A DNA stretch of 64,000 nt from Bacillota bacterium. Lineage in GTDB: Bacteria > Bacillota > Bacilli > Desulfuribacillales > Desulfuribacillaceae. Position numbers and translations under genes: made by a program. The notes under the pieces were generated by a model, which was given only the letters and a program-made list of their open reading frames with translations, was not told the DNA's origin and made no database searches. Below, one piece after another: positions 43,701 to 51,055 of this stretch. Within the stretch, counting starts at the first letter, position 1, and each line of letters begins with the position of its first letter. The stretch covers positions 29,405 to 93,404 of the forward strand of contig JAEWFW010000049.1 of the NCBI GenBank assembly GCA_023388635.1. Reading direction: 5' to 3'.

Positions 43701-44446
43701 AACAACAAAATCAACAAATAGCAGATAGAATCCGTGGGGGCAAATCGGTAGATTGCGAGAGTGCGTTTCGCGATCAAGTGTATTACCATTTAGAGTGGGT
43801 ATATCCTCACAAACGGGCGGCGGAGCATCTTGCGAAACAAAGTGTATCGGATGTAAAGCGTTATCGCCAGCCGGCCGATCATTTTGCGAAACCGTTAATT
43901 CGCAGACCTGTATTTATGCAAAAGGAACATATGACGGCGGCGGAACGGGGAACGGTCATTCATATGATCATGCAGCATATAGATTTAACAGGAGAGATAA
44001 CCGTTGACACCTTGCAGAGAACGGTGGAAATGTTAGTAGATAAGCAATTTATTACACAAGAGCAAGCGGAGGCTGTAAAAATAACGGATGTGGTGAATTT
44101 TTTCGCGACGGATATTGGCAAGCGATTGTTACGGGCTGATGATATACAACGGGAGATACCGTTCAGTTTAGCAATTCCCGCATCAGATCTATATGATGAT
44201 TGGGAAAATGACGATGAACAAGTACTGGTACAGGGGATTATAGATTGCGTGTTTGAGGATCAGCAGGGGCTGGTAATGCTCGATTATAAATCGGATCGTA
44301 TTCACGGAATCGCCGAGAGTGACTTGACCGAACGCTATCGATTACAAATGGATCTGTATAGTAGGGCAATTCAGATGATCTGGGGTAAGCGTATTTCTGA
44401 AAGGTATTTATATTTTTTTGACAATTGTCGATTTTTGCAGGTATAG
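40652..44446 (+). CDS. addA: AddA subunit of the AddAB helicase-nuclease
   Basis: 1264 aa UvrD-like helicase plus nuclease. Walker A is AAAAGSGKTAVLVERMI, and VVTFTNAAAAEMRQR (motif Ia), VDEYQDTN (motif II), VGDVKQSIYRFRLAEPELF, RVMTIHKSKGLEFPVVF and RVLYVALTRAKGRLFLVG follow. The C-terminal RecB-type nuclease has GIIDCVFED and MLDYKSDRI. Between about residues 527 and 610 lies an acidic, Ser/Glu/Ala-rich insertion that looks unstructured. The start is ATG 40652, nine bases after AAGGAGG, inside the end of addB, so the two are translationally coupled. The ORF opens earlier (40616) without a ribosome-binding site. Confidence 0.96.
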   Translation: MQAIKAQQVDTLKMDAMKSQQGRWTNEQWAAITTHDRDILVAAAAGSGKTAVLVERMIQRISKSQTPIDIDQMLVVTFTNAAAAEMRQRISVRLEKELSEFPQSDHLHKQLALLNHASISTLHSFCLNVVKKFYYLIGIDPDFRIADTGEVLLLKEEVLEEVLEKAFAERPTEDFYAMLDAYSGDRGDAELQTLILRLYDFAMSHPTPDIWLQAIADSYQVDDVTSLDDLPWASDFLADIRLQLSGIRELLGSALAFARHPAGPAVYIETLLSDMQMLDGLVNASTDSWDTLYAQMQSVTFDRMKSCKKDSCDPEIQQQVKDLRDQVKAAIKKMRETIFSRSSQAYLQDISHMAPIVRELVTTVIEFARAYSLEKSRRKLVDFTDLEHYCLMILRDREVDIPSEARQYYQAKFKEVLVDEYQDTNLVQESILQLIASPENIQFVVGDVKQSIYRFRLAEPELFLDKYKRYVTDDSTRQGVPQMAIDLSKNFRSRREVIDGTNYLFAQIMDQTVGEIAYDEKAALVYGAQPDSTHDPKDDSEHALKHSSEHGCKQDSPVKVLLVDRESDSASELAGEQANELNDLEKPASGGAESAEDGEEAIEDLDAAQLEARVMAKEIRELIRANRGDIQYRDIVILLRATNQWAHTIIEEFKQAGIPAHAELSTGYFTAVEVSVMMSLLQVIDNPYQDIPLAAVLRSPIVGLSGEQLAQIRLCEQGGSYYDAVKEFIECGLACDFYGVVREFFLLLQTWRSAARQGALSDLIWKIYRDTGYFDYVGGMESGRQRQANLQALYDRAVSYENSSFRGLFRFLKFMERMQESGGDLGTARALGEQEDVVRVMTIHKSKGLEFPVVFVAGLGRQFNFQDIRGKYLIHKKLGFGTALIDTQQRLTYPLLSQLAIRQRVKMEQLAEEMRVLYVALTRAKGRLFLVGTAKSLGKSLAGWSKAIHTNQRVLPDYARANARCYLDWIMPALLRHRDASKLYTQLIDNEWYTHPSRWELCVCNAADLWQSGETIQQQNQQIADRIRGGKSVDCESAFRDQVYYHLEWVYPHKRAAEHLAKQSVSDVKRYRQPADHFAKPLIRRPVFMQKEHMTAAERGTVIHMIMQHIDLTGEITVDTLQRTVEMLVDKQFITQEQAEAVKITDVVNFFATDIGKRLLRADDIQREIPFSLAIPASDLYDDWENDDEQVLVQGIIDCVFEDQQGLVMLDYKSDRIHGIAESDLTERYRLQMDLYSRAIQMIWGKRISERYLYFFDNCRFLQV

Positions 44447-44559
44447 CAGAAGGGTTTGCTTCATAAAACAGCGAATAAATGTAGAGTAAAACAGTTAGTG
44501 AAGCAATTTGGGGAAGTTTGGGATGTTTGTAGGGAGATTGGGGAAATGGGGGGCAGGAA

Positions 44560-46269
44560 ATGAAGAAAAAGTGGCAAGCTATCAATAATAATATAGGAAT
44601 TAAGGTAATGGTTGCGGTATGGGTTGGCATATTCATAGCTGCTGTGATGCAATTGGCATTTAGTTATACGCTCAATAAGGGTCAATTACAGCAAAACGCC
44701 GCAGAAAAACTACAAAGTGAGATGCGGATCGGATATGCATTGTTTGATAAAGAGTTTCCCGGTGATTGGCATGTCGAAAATGGAGTCTTATATAAAGGGG
44801 AAGTAGCGTTATCCGACCAGACGGGGGTATCTGCTGTCTTACAACGTATGGAAGGATTAACAGAGGGCAATCATATTGCGATTTTCCAAGGAAATGAGCA
44901 GGTAGCCGGTAATGGGGCACTGGTGGCAAGCGGTGACGCACGCACAGTCATGAAGACGGCTTTAGACGCAGGAAGATTCCAAAGCGGGCGGGAGCAGACC
45001 GGCGGTATATGGAATTATAATGCCTATGAACCGATAAAGAATCAAGCAGGCGAGACGATTGCCGCTTGGCATATGGGAATTCCGGAGCAACGGTACATAG
45101 AACAATCGCAAAGAGGAATTACCCCTAATTTGATTATGGCGTATGTTTCCGCAAGCATTTACGCGGGTATCTTGTTTTTTGTTTTGAGATATTTGGTATT
45201 TACACCGATTCGTAAATTGCAGGTATTCGCCAATGAGATAGCCAATTACAATTTGAAAATAGAGCCGATTGCTATGAAGCGTGACGATGAAATCGGCAGA
45301 GTGACGAAGTCCTTTAATAGTATGCTGGAAAGCTTACGAGATATTGTCGGCAATGTTTCGCAGAGTGCCGGACGTGTAGCGGACATTTCGGTCAACTTGT
45401 CGGAAAGTGCGAACCAAACGGAAATTACTTCCCAACAAGTAGCATTGAGCATAGCGGATGTGGCTGACGGAACGACGAAACAGGCAGAGCATACGGCGAG
45501 TATCATTGAGATGATTGAAGATACAAAGAATAGAGTAGAGACTGGCGACCAAGAATCCCTGCGGATTCTCGACAATACACAACAGTCGACGGATACTGCG
45601 AGAAAGGGGCAGACGGCGATTAGCAAAGCAATTGAAAACTTGAGCAGTGTGACGACGACGGTTCAGTTCGCTACGGATGCGATTCAGAAATTAGGGAAGC
45701 GTTCCGATGAAATCGGAGGGATTGTCACAATTATCTCCGACATATCAAACCAGACGAATTTGCTCGCTTTGAACGCAGCAATTGAAGCGGCGAGGGCGGG
45801 TGAGCATGGCAGAGGTTTTGCTATCGTATCTGACGAAGTCCGTAAGTTGGCGGAGCAGTCAAACCAAGCGGCAGAGCAAATTTCCAATTTGATTCAGGAT
45901 ATCCAGGCAGAAACTTCTGTGACGGTGCGTACCATGGAAAGTAACCTTGAGGCAGTTCAGTCTCAGGTCAACATGATTCGTGAAGGCGGCAAAGCGCTTG
46001 AGCAAATTGTCGAAAACGTCGAACGCTCAGAGTTGGATGCGAAACACATTAAAGGGATTTTCCAAGACTTGAAGGACAATGCGGCACAGGTACTTCATGC
46101 GGTACAAGGAATTTCTGATATACTTTCTCAAGCTGTGGCTTCGGCACAACAAGTAGCGGCGGCAGCAGAAGAGCAATCGGCTACGGTGGAGGAGATTGCC
46201 GGACATGCCGGAGAGCTTGCAAGTATGTCGGACGGATTGAAAAAAGAAGTCAACAAATTTCAGACCTGA
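44560..46269 (+). CDS. Methyl-accepting chemotaxis protein with extracytoplasmic Cache-like domain
   Basis: 569 aa. TM1 (about 13-31), an extracytoplasmic sensor of about 155 residues with YEPIKNQAGETIAAWHMGI (single-Cache-like), TM2 (about 188-210) and a HAMP domain (FTPIRKLQVFANEIANYNLK) precede the signalling domain. The signalling hairpin IISDISNQTNLLALNAAIEA is followed by RAGEHGRGFAIVSDEVRKLAEQ in the conserved order. The ligand is unknown. The ATG follows GGGGGGCAGG. The gene lies 113 bases after addA. Confidence 0.92.
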   Translation: MKKKWQAINNNIGIKVMVAVWVGIFIAAVMQLAFSYTLNKGQLQQNAAEKLQSEMRIGYALFDKEFPGDWHVENGVLYKGEVALSDQTGVSAVLQRMEGLTEGNHIAIFQGNEQVAGNGALVASGDARTVMKTALDAGRFQSGREQTGGIWNYNAYEPIKNQAGETIAAWHMGIPEQRYIEQSQRGITPNLIMAYVSASIYAGILFFVLRYLVFTPIRKLQVFANEIANYNLKIEPIAMKRDDEIGRVTKSFNSMLESLRDIVGNVSQSAGRVADISVNLSESANQTEITSQQVALSIADVADGTTKQAEHTASIIEMIEDTKNRVETGDQESLRILDNTQQSTDTARKGQTAISKAIENLSSVTTTVQFATDAIQKLGKRSDEIGGIVTIISDISNQTNLLALNAAIEAARAGEHGRGFAIVSDEVRKLAEQSNQAAEQISNLIQDIQAETSVTVRTMESNLEAVQSQVNMIREGGKALEQIVENVERSELDAKHIKGIFQDLKDNAAQVLHAVQGISDILSQAVASAQQVAAAAEEQSATVEEIAGHAGELASMSDGLKKEVNKFQT

Positions 46270-46305
46270 GTAAGCTGACTTTATACCTGAGTAAGCTGAT
46301 ATTCA
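46264..46305 (+). repeat. Two tandem 21-bp repeats spanning a stop codon
   Basis: ACCTGAGTAAGCTGA repeats at 46264 and 46285. The first copy contains the last Thr codon and TGA stop of the chemoreceptor gene. Confidence 0.8.
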
Positions 46306-46330
46306 GGCACAAGAGGGGAGAAATCGTATC

Positions 46331-47599
46331 ATGAAAAAATGGGTCATTGGATTTGTCATGGGCGTGGTATTGATGTTTTCTATTCAGGTATCAGCAAACA
46401 ACGAAATTATTGCACAATTGGCGGATTTTTCGTTTCAAGTGAACGGTGAGCAAAAGCAACTGCAAGACCAGCCGCTTGTCTTTAACGGCAAATCGTATTT
46501 ACCGGTGAGGGAAGTGGCGACATTATTGGATTATGATGTAGACTACGAGGAAGCGGCGAAGGCGATTGTACTGACGAGAATCCCGGCGACGCCTGTCAGC
46601 CAGACGGTGGCGGCGGATAAATACCGCGATTTTGGTGTATATAGTGCGATTATCGATGCGGTCGATAAAGCGAAAAATGCCGTTGTCGGTGTCAGCAATA
46701 TGCAACGTCCTCAATGGTCGGTCGATGCGGAAGTGCAGGAATATGGTACAGGATCGGGAGTCATTTTTCAAGTGAACGGTGATAAAGCGTATATTATTAC
46801 GAATCACCATGTCGTAGAAGGTGCACATGAACTTGCCGTATCGTTGCCCAATGGCGATCGCGTGTCTGCGCGGCTCGTAGGCTCGGATGATCTGACGGAT
46901 TTAGCGGTTCTGGAAACAAAAGCGGCGGATTTGACGGGCACGTCAATTGCTACAATTGGCGATTCGTCGACACTTCGTCAAGGGGAACCGGCGATTGCCA
47001 TCGGCAATCCTTTGGGAGTGGCCTTTGCGCAAACAGTGACGGTCGGCGTGATCAGTGGCACGAACAGAGTGCTTCCTGTGACGATATCGGGGGCGACTGT
47101 GTATGAAGTAGACGTTTTACAGACGGATGCCGCGATTAACTTTGGAAACAGCGGTGGCGCCCTTGTGGATATCAATGGGCACTTGATCGGGATTAACAGT
47201 GCGAAAATCGCTCAAGATGGTGTTGAGGGTATCGGGTTTGCCATTCCCATCACCAATGCCATGCCGATTATCAAAGATTTAATGGATCACGGACACGTAG
47301 TGCGCCCGTACTTAGGTATTACGTTGCAAGATGTGCAAGCGCTGCCCGGGCAAGCACGGGTGAGCCTTCCTGTACAAAAAGGGATCGTCGTGACATCAGT
47401 ACCGGTTGGACCGGCAGCCACGGCAGGTTTGCGAGTTCACGATATCATCGTGAACATTGATAGTGAGAAAATAGACAACACGGTTGATTTGCGTAAAGCG
47501 CTATTTAAGAAAAATGTCGGTGATACGGTGACGGTTACCTATTATAGAGGGAATCAATTATTGACGGTAAAAGTAGTACTAGAGAAGTTGCCGAATTAA
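46331..47599 (+). CDS. HtrA-like serine protease with N-terminal stalk domain
   Basis: 422 aa. The signal or anchor is about residues 4-23. A copper-amine-oxidase-N-like module (about 30-90) has FSFQVNGEQKQLQDQPLVFN and KSYLPVREVATLLDYDV. A trypsin-like HtrA protease domain follows. Its triad residues lie in TNHHVVEGA, DLTDLAVLE and NFGNSGGALVD. A C-terminal PDZ domain (about 330-420) has VVTSVPVGPAATAGLRVHD. It is an extracytoplasmic quality-control protease by family knowledge. It is the third gene in the window with this type of stalk module. The ATG has GAGGGGAG upstream. A large terminator follows. Confidence 0.9.
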   Translation: MKKWVIGFVMGVVLMFSIQVSANNEIIAQLADFSFQVNGEQKQLQDQPLVFNGKSYLPVREVATLLDYDVDYEEAAKAIVLTRIPATPVSQTVAADKYRDFGVYSAIIDAVDKAKNAVVGVSNMQRPQWSVDAEVQEYGTGSGVIFQVNGDKAYIITNHHVVEGAHELAVSLPNGDRVSARLVGSDDLTDLAVLETKAADLTGTSIATIGDSSTLRQGEPAIAIGNPLGVAFAQTVTVGVISGTNRVLPVTISGATVYEVDVLQTDAAINFGNSGGALVDINGHLIGINSAKIAQDGVEGIGFAIPITNAMPIIKDLMDHGHVVRPYLGITLQDVQALPGQARVSLPVQKGIVVTSVPVGPAATAGLRVHDIIVNIDSEKIDNTVDLRKALFKKNVGDTVTVTYYRGNQLLTVKVVLEKLPN

Positions 47600-47695
47600 T
47601 TGGTAAGACAAACAAGCATAGTATCGTCAAAGAACGACACTATGTTAAATGAATCATTATCACATAAATAATTGTCAAATGAATACGTAATAATG

Positions 47696-47760
47696 CATCT
47701 GTCTGCGCTAATGATTTTGAGAGATTTCTCAAAAAATTAGTCAAGACAGATGTTTGTTTT
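47696..47760 (+). terminator. Large hairpin terminator after the HtrA-like gene
   Basis: CATCTGTCT...AGACAGATG forms the outer stem, and TTTTGAGA/TCTCAAAA with CTAAT/ATTAG the inner stem. TTTGTTTT follows. Confidence 0.85.
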
Positions 47761-47782
47761 CATATTAAATATTTGTTATGAT
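47754..47782 (+). promoter_or_regulatory. Candidate promoter of dtd
   Basis: TTGTTT (47754-47759), a 17-nt spacer and TATGAT (47777-47782), about 50 bases before dtd. Confidence 0.4.
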
Positions 47783-47830
47783 GGGGAAATCGAAAATAGT
47801 TAGGATTGCTAGAAATATAGATTAGGGGTG

Positions 47831-48289
47831 ATGGTCATTCGTGCAGTTATTCAACGTGTTTTACAAAGTAATGTGTATTTGCCGGACGAGCAGGTGACTG
47901 CAGGAGAGATTGAGCAGGGATTGCTTGTACTGCTGGGTATTGGTGTCGATGATAGCGAAGAGGATTTACAGTATATTTTCGACAAAACTATTCATCTGCG
48001 CATTTTTGAAGATGAGGCCGGCAAGATGAATTTGTCGGCGACCGATGTTCAGGCACAATTCTTAGTCGTTTCACAATTTACGTTATATGCAGATTGCCGT
48101 AAAGGTAGGCGACCGAGTTTTACGAAGGCGGCATTACCCGATAAAGCGAATGCGATGTACGAGCAATTTGTGGCGAAATTGCGGGAACAAGGATTTAAAG
48201 CAGAGACAGGAAAATTTGGCGCGTGCATGCATGTTTCATTGCTCAATGACGGGCCTGTGACAATTATTCTCGATAGTGAGCATAAGTGA
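47831..48289 (+). CDS. dtd: D-aminoacyl-tRNA deacylase
   Basis: 152 aa by the ATG at 47831. It hydrolyses D-aminoacyl-tRNA and mischarged glycyl-tRNA(Ala). Family motifs are RAVIQRV at the N-terminus, the SQFTLYADCRKGRRPSF region and NDGPVTIILDS, which contains the Gly-cisPro loop. The AGGGGTGAT ribosome-binding stretch overlaps the ATG. Initiation therefore may use the ATT codon at 47837, exactly where other Dtd proteins have their Met. GTG 47828 is also in frame. Confidence 0.93.
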   Translation: MVIRAVIQRVLQSNVYLPDEQVTAGEIEQGLLVLLGIGVDDSEEDLQYIFDKTIHLRIFEDEAGKMNLSATDVQAQFLVVSQFTLYADCRKGRRPSFTKAALPDKANAMYEQFVAKLREQGFKAETGKFGACMHVSLLNDGPVTIILDSEHK

Positions 48290-48329
48290 GTACCGGGGGC
48301 ATCGTAGAATTGAAATCAATATATGAGGA

Positions 48330-49835
48330 GTGAGGAGTTTGTCGATATTTGTGAAAATAAAAAATCAGCCGTTCGGGGCACAGCACTTGGCGAATATTGC
48401 TTTAATTGTCGCCGTGGCATTGCTTTTAGCGTTCCAGCGGTTTATGAAATTCGGTCTTGAAGGCGCAATTTTCGTCGGCGCCCGAGCAGCAGTTGCCGTC
48501 GTTTTGGCTTTGCTCCTATATGCTCTTCCACTCCATAGGCATGTCAAGGCAGTGGGCATTAGTTTGATTCCGTTACTCGTAGTTTCGGCTTTATTTGTGA
48601 TTGATGGGTTTAATATTGTTTATCATTACATAATTTTCTTGAGCATCGGCATGGTCGCAAGTTATTTTGTACCTTTGCTATTATTGATATTTACCGGTAT
48701 TGCGAATGTCGTATATCCAATTTTATTCTATACGGTCGGCAGCGAGGTGTTTTTGAACAGAGCGGAAGGAACTTTCTTAGACTTGCTCTCTGTGCTGTTT
48801 GTCGTTGATGGTATGTTATTCCTGTTGTACAGTGTCAGCAAAAGGGGAGGCTTGTTAATTCGTGAATCCCAAGCGAGTGAAGAGAATGCGACGAATCTAT
48901 TGGACACTTTGTCGCATACGCTGGCAAGTATCCGTAATACGACGAGCTCTTTGCAAAGCTATGTAAAAAATATTGTACATAGCGTGTCTCAGACGGCACA
49001 ATCGTCGAAAGGCATTATAGCGGCAATGCAGGAAATGGCGGGCGGCGTAGAGCTGCAAGAGGAAAACAGCGATCAAATGCAAAAGAGTTTAAATCAAATT
49101 GATACGCAAATGCGAAATACTCAGGAGTTATCGCATTCCATCACGACATTGGCTGTCAATATGGAAGGCAAAGTAGAGGAAGGGACACAGTATTTGAGTG
49201 GAGCGAGCCGACAGATGGATATTATTAATCAGTCGATCGAGGCAGCCGTCGAAACTGTAGAAACACTGCAAGCGAATATGAACAATGTGCATGCTTTTCT
49301 TTCCGTCATATCAGGGATTTCGCAACAGACAAATTTGCTAGCGCTCAATGCATCGATTGAGGCAGCCCGTGCGGGCGAGCATGGCAGGGGGTTTGCGATT
49401 GTGGCGGAAGAGGTGCGCAAGCTGGCGGAACAGAGTGAGCAAGCGACAGTCCAGATACAGTCGATTGTTCTTGACATATCGAGCAGCAGCAGTGAAGCGG
49501 TCAAACGTGTGAACGAAGGCGCCGGTGCCGTCGGTGAAGGTCGCACATTGATTGAGCGAACGAACGTGTTTTTTGAAGAATTTGAGCAGGCATTTACGAA
49601 GGTCAGGACGGTTTTGGAAGAGGAAAATCAGTTTTTAGAGAAGATAACATCGCAATTCCATTCTATGCAAGAGCAGATGAAAGATATTGCTACGGTATCC
49701 GCGCAAAACGCAACGGCGACAGCAGAGGTGTTGGCGACGATCGAAAGCCAAGGAGATAACCTAGAACAAATCAGTCGCTCCGTCCAGGAAATGAATCAAT
49801 TGAGCAACCAGTTGGCGGAAGTCGCCAAACAATAA
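48330..49835 (+). CDS. Chemoreceptor-like protein with six N-terminal membrane helices
   Basis: 501 aa. The N-terminal 170 residues form about six membrane helices (about 21-39, 45-68, 74-91, 97-117, 118-137, 147-168) with almost no extracytoplasmic loops. A coiled-coil methyl-accepting signalling domain (about 190-501) follows. Its hairpin VISGISQQTNLLALNASIEA and the following RAGEHGRGFAIVAEEVRKLAEQ are intact. No HAMP or Cache domain is present. It probably senses membrane or cytosolic signals (inference). The start is uncertain: GTG 48330 and TTG 48339 sit among two overlapping GAGGAG stretches. Confidence 0.85.
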   Translation: MRSLSIFVKIKNQPFGAQHLANIALIVAVALLLAFQRFMKFGLEGAIFVGARAAVAVVLALLLYALPLHRHVKAVGISLIPLLVVSALFVIDGFNIVYHYIIFLSIGMVASYFVPLLLLIFTGIANVVYPILFYTVGSEVFLNRAEGTFLDLLSVLFVVDGMLFLLYSVSKRGGLLIRESQASEENATNLLDTLSHTLASIRNTTSSLQSYVKNIVHSVSQTAQSSKGIIAAMQEMAGGVELQEENSDQMQKSLNQIDTQMRNTQELSHSITTLAVNMEGKVEEGTQYLSGASRQMDIINQSIEAAVETVETLQANMNNVHAFLSVISGISQQTNLLALNASIEAARAGEHGRGFAIVAEEVRKLAEQSEQATVQIQSIVLDISSSSSEAVKRVNEGAGAVGEGRTLIERTNVFFEEFEQAFTKVRTVLEEENQFLEKITSQFHSMQEQMKDIATVSAQNATATAEVLATIESQGDNLEQISRSVQEMNQLSNQLAEVAKQ

Positions 49836-49840
49836 ATCTG

Positions 49841-49930
49841 AGATCATCTAAGTCAACGTAAGATCATCTAAATAAATGTAAGGTTATCTGAGTCAACGTA
49901 AAATTATCCAAGCAATGTAAAATCATCGGA
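49841..49930 (+). repeat. About 4.5 tandem 20-bp repeats
   Basis: AGATCATCTAAGTCAACGTA and degenerate copies start at 49841, 49861, 49881 and 49901, with a partial one at 49920. They fill the spacer between the chemoreceptor stop and the next ribosome-binding site. Confidence 0.85.
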
Positions 49931-49941
49931 GGGACACAGGT

Positions 49942-50937
49942 ATGGAGCGGAAGCGTTGGAATGCGGAAGGCTTTTTTACTCATCCATTGGGAATGGTAGT
50001 GGCTGCGACGGCAGCTACTTTTTTGTGGGGGAGCGCGTTTCCTTTTATTCTATTAAGTTATAATGAATTGCAGATACAGACAAATGAATATTTTATGCAA
50101 ATCTTGTTTGCTGGGTACCGTTTTTTCTTAGCGGCTCTGCTGATTATGGTGTTCGCGTACAAGGTTCAAGGGGATATTCGATATCAGAAAGGGACTTTAC
50201 GCACGGTAGCCACAGTCGGAACATTCCAGACATTTTTACAGTATGTGTTTTTCTATATCGGTATGAGTTACAGCACAGGCATTCAAGGCTCGGTCATTGC
50301 CGGTACGACGACATTTTTTCAAATGATGATCGCCCATTTTATGTTCCGTGATGATAAACTGAATATGAGGAAGATTTCCGGCATGGTCATCGGTTTTCTC
50401 GGTGTGATCATCGTCAATCTGGGCAAAAGCAGTGGTGGCGCAGTAACTGCAGCCGATCAGGGAATCTATATTGGTATTGGAAGTGCTTTGTTGCTTGGAG
50501 CGATGTTTTGCGGTGGATTAGGAAATGTATTAGTCAAGAAGTACTCCAATAATATTGGGATATTGTATATTACAGGCTATCAAATGCTGTTCGGTTCTGT
50601 TGCCTTGATTGCCGTCGGCGCCAGCCAGGTGGGATTAATGCCGTTTACTTGGACTGTCAAAAGTGCATCGATCTTGATCTATTTGGCATTTCTTTCTGCC
50701 TGTGGATTCGTATTGTGGAATTACGTGATGAAATTCAATCAAGTCAGCAAAGTATCGCTGTTTTTGTTCTTTATTCCGGTTTTCGGCGTGCTGCTTTCGG
50801 CGGTATTGTTGAGGGAAGTAGTGCATGCAACGGCGTTAATCGCGTTGCTATTGGTCGTTTTGGGAATCGTCATTGTCAATCGAGGAGCGATGAAAACACA
50901 TTCAAAAAACGATCAAAGTACATTCGAGGAACGATGA
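49942..50937 (+). CDS. EamA/DMT-superfamily transporter
   Basis: 331 aa, with about ten membrane helices arranged as two EamA repeats. Repeat 1 has AATAATFLWGSAFPFILLSY and GMSYSTGIQGSVIAGTTTFF. Repeat 2 has GIGSALLLGAMFCGGLGNVL, ILIYLAFLSACGFVLWNYVM and LFFIPVFGVLLSAVLL. The glycine-rich ends of the helices are conserved. The substrate is unknown; DMT exporters move amino acids, purines or other metabolites. ATG 49942 has GGAGGG nine bases upstream. It ends shortly before the purL promoter. Confidence 0.88.
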   Translation: MERKRWNAEGFFTHPLGMVVAATAATFLWGSAFPFILLSYNELQIQTNEYFMQILFAGYRFFLAALLIMVFAYKVQGDIRYQKGTLRTVATVGTFQTFLQYVFFYIGMSYSTGIQGSVIAGTTTFFQMMIAHFMFRDDKLNMRKISGMVIGFLGVIIVNLGKSSGGAVTAADQGIYIGIGSALLLGAMFCGGLGNVLVKKYSNNIGILYITGYQMLFGSVALIAVGASQVGLMPFTWTVKSASILIYLAFLSACGFVLWNYVMKFNQVSKVSLFLFFIPVFGVLLSAVLLREVVHATALIALLLVVLGIVIVNRGAMKTHSKNDQSTFEER

Positions 50938-50960
50938 AAACGTATCGTAAGGATAATTAA

Positions 50961-50999
50961 TTGCCGTGTCGCGTCGATTTTCTGCTATAATAGCAGAAA
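50961..50999 (+). promoter_or_regulatory. purL promoter with a palindrome over the -10 box
   Basis: TATAAT (50986-50991) lies in the middle of a perfect 21-bp palindrome with arms TTTCTGCTAT and ATAGCAGAAA (50979-50999). The best -35, TTGCCG (50961-50966), gives a 19-nt spacer, longer than optimal. The palindrome may be an operator or a 5' hairpin. It does not resemble the PurR box. Confidence 0.5.
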
Positions 51000-51055
51000 G
51001 GAAAAGGTCTGCGAAGGGAAGGCAGCATCAATCTATATAACGGGAGGTAAACCCT

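Noticed and set aside
49841..49930. 20-bp repeats considered as iterons of a replication origin
   Set aside because: They lie between a chemoreceptor and a transporter gene with no replication initiator gene, and are no more regular than other spacers in the window.
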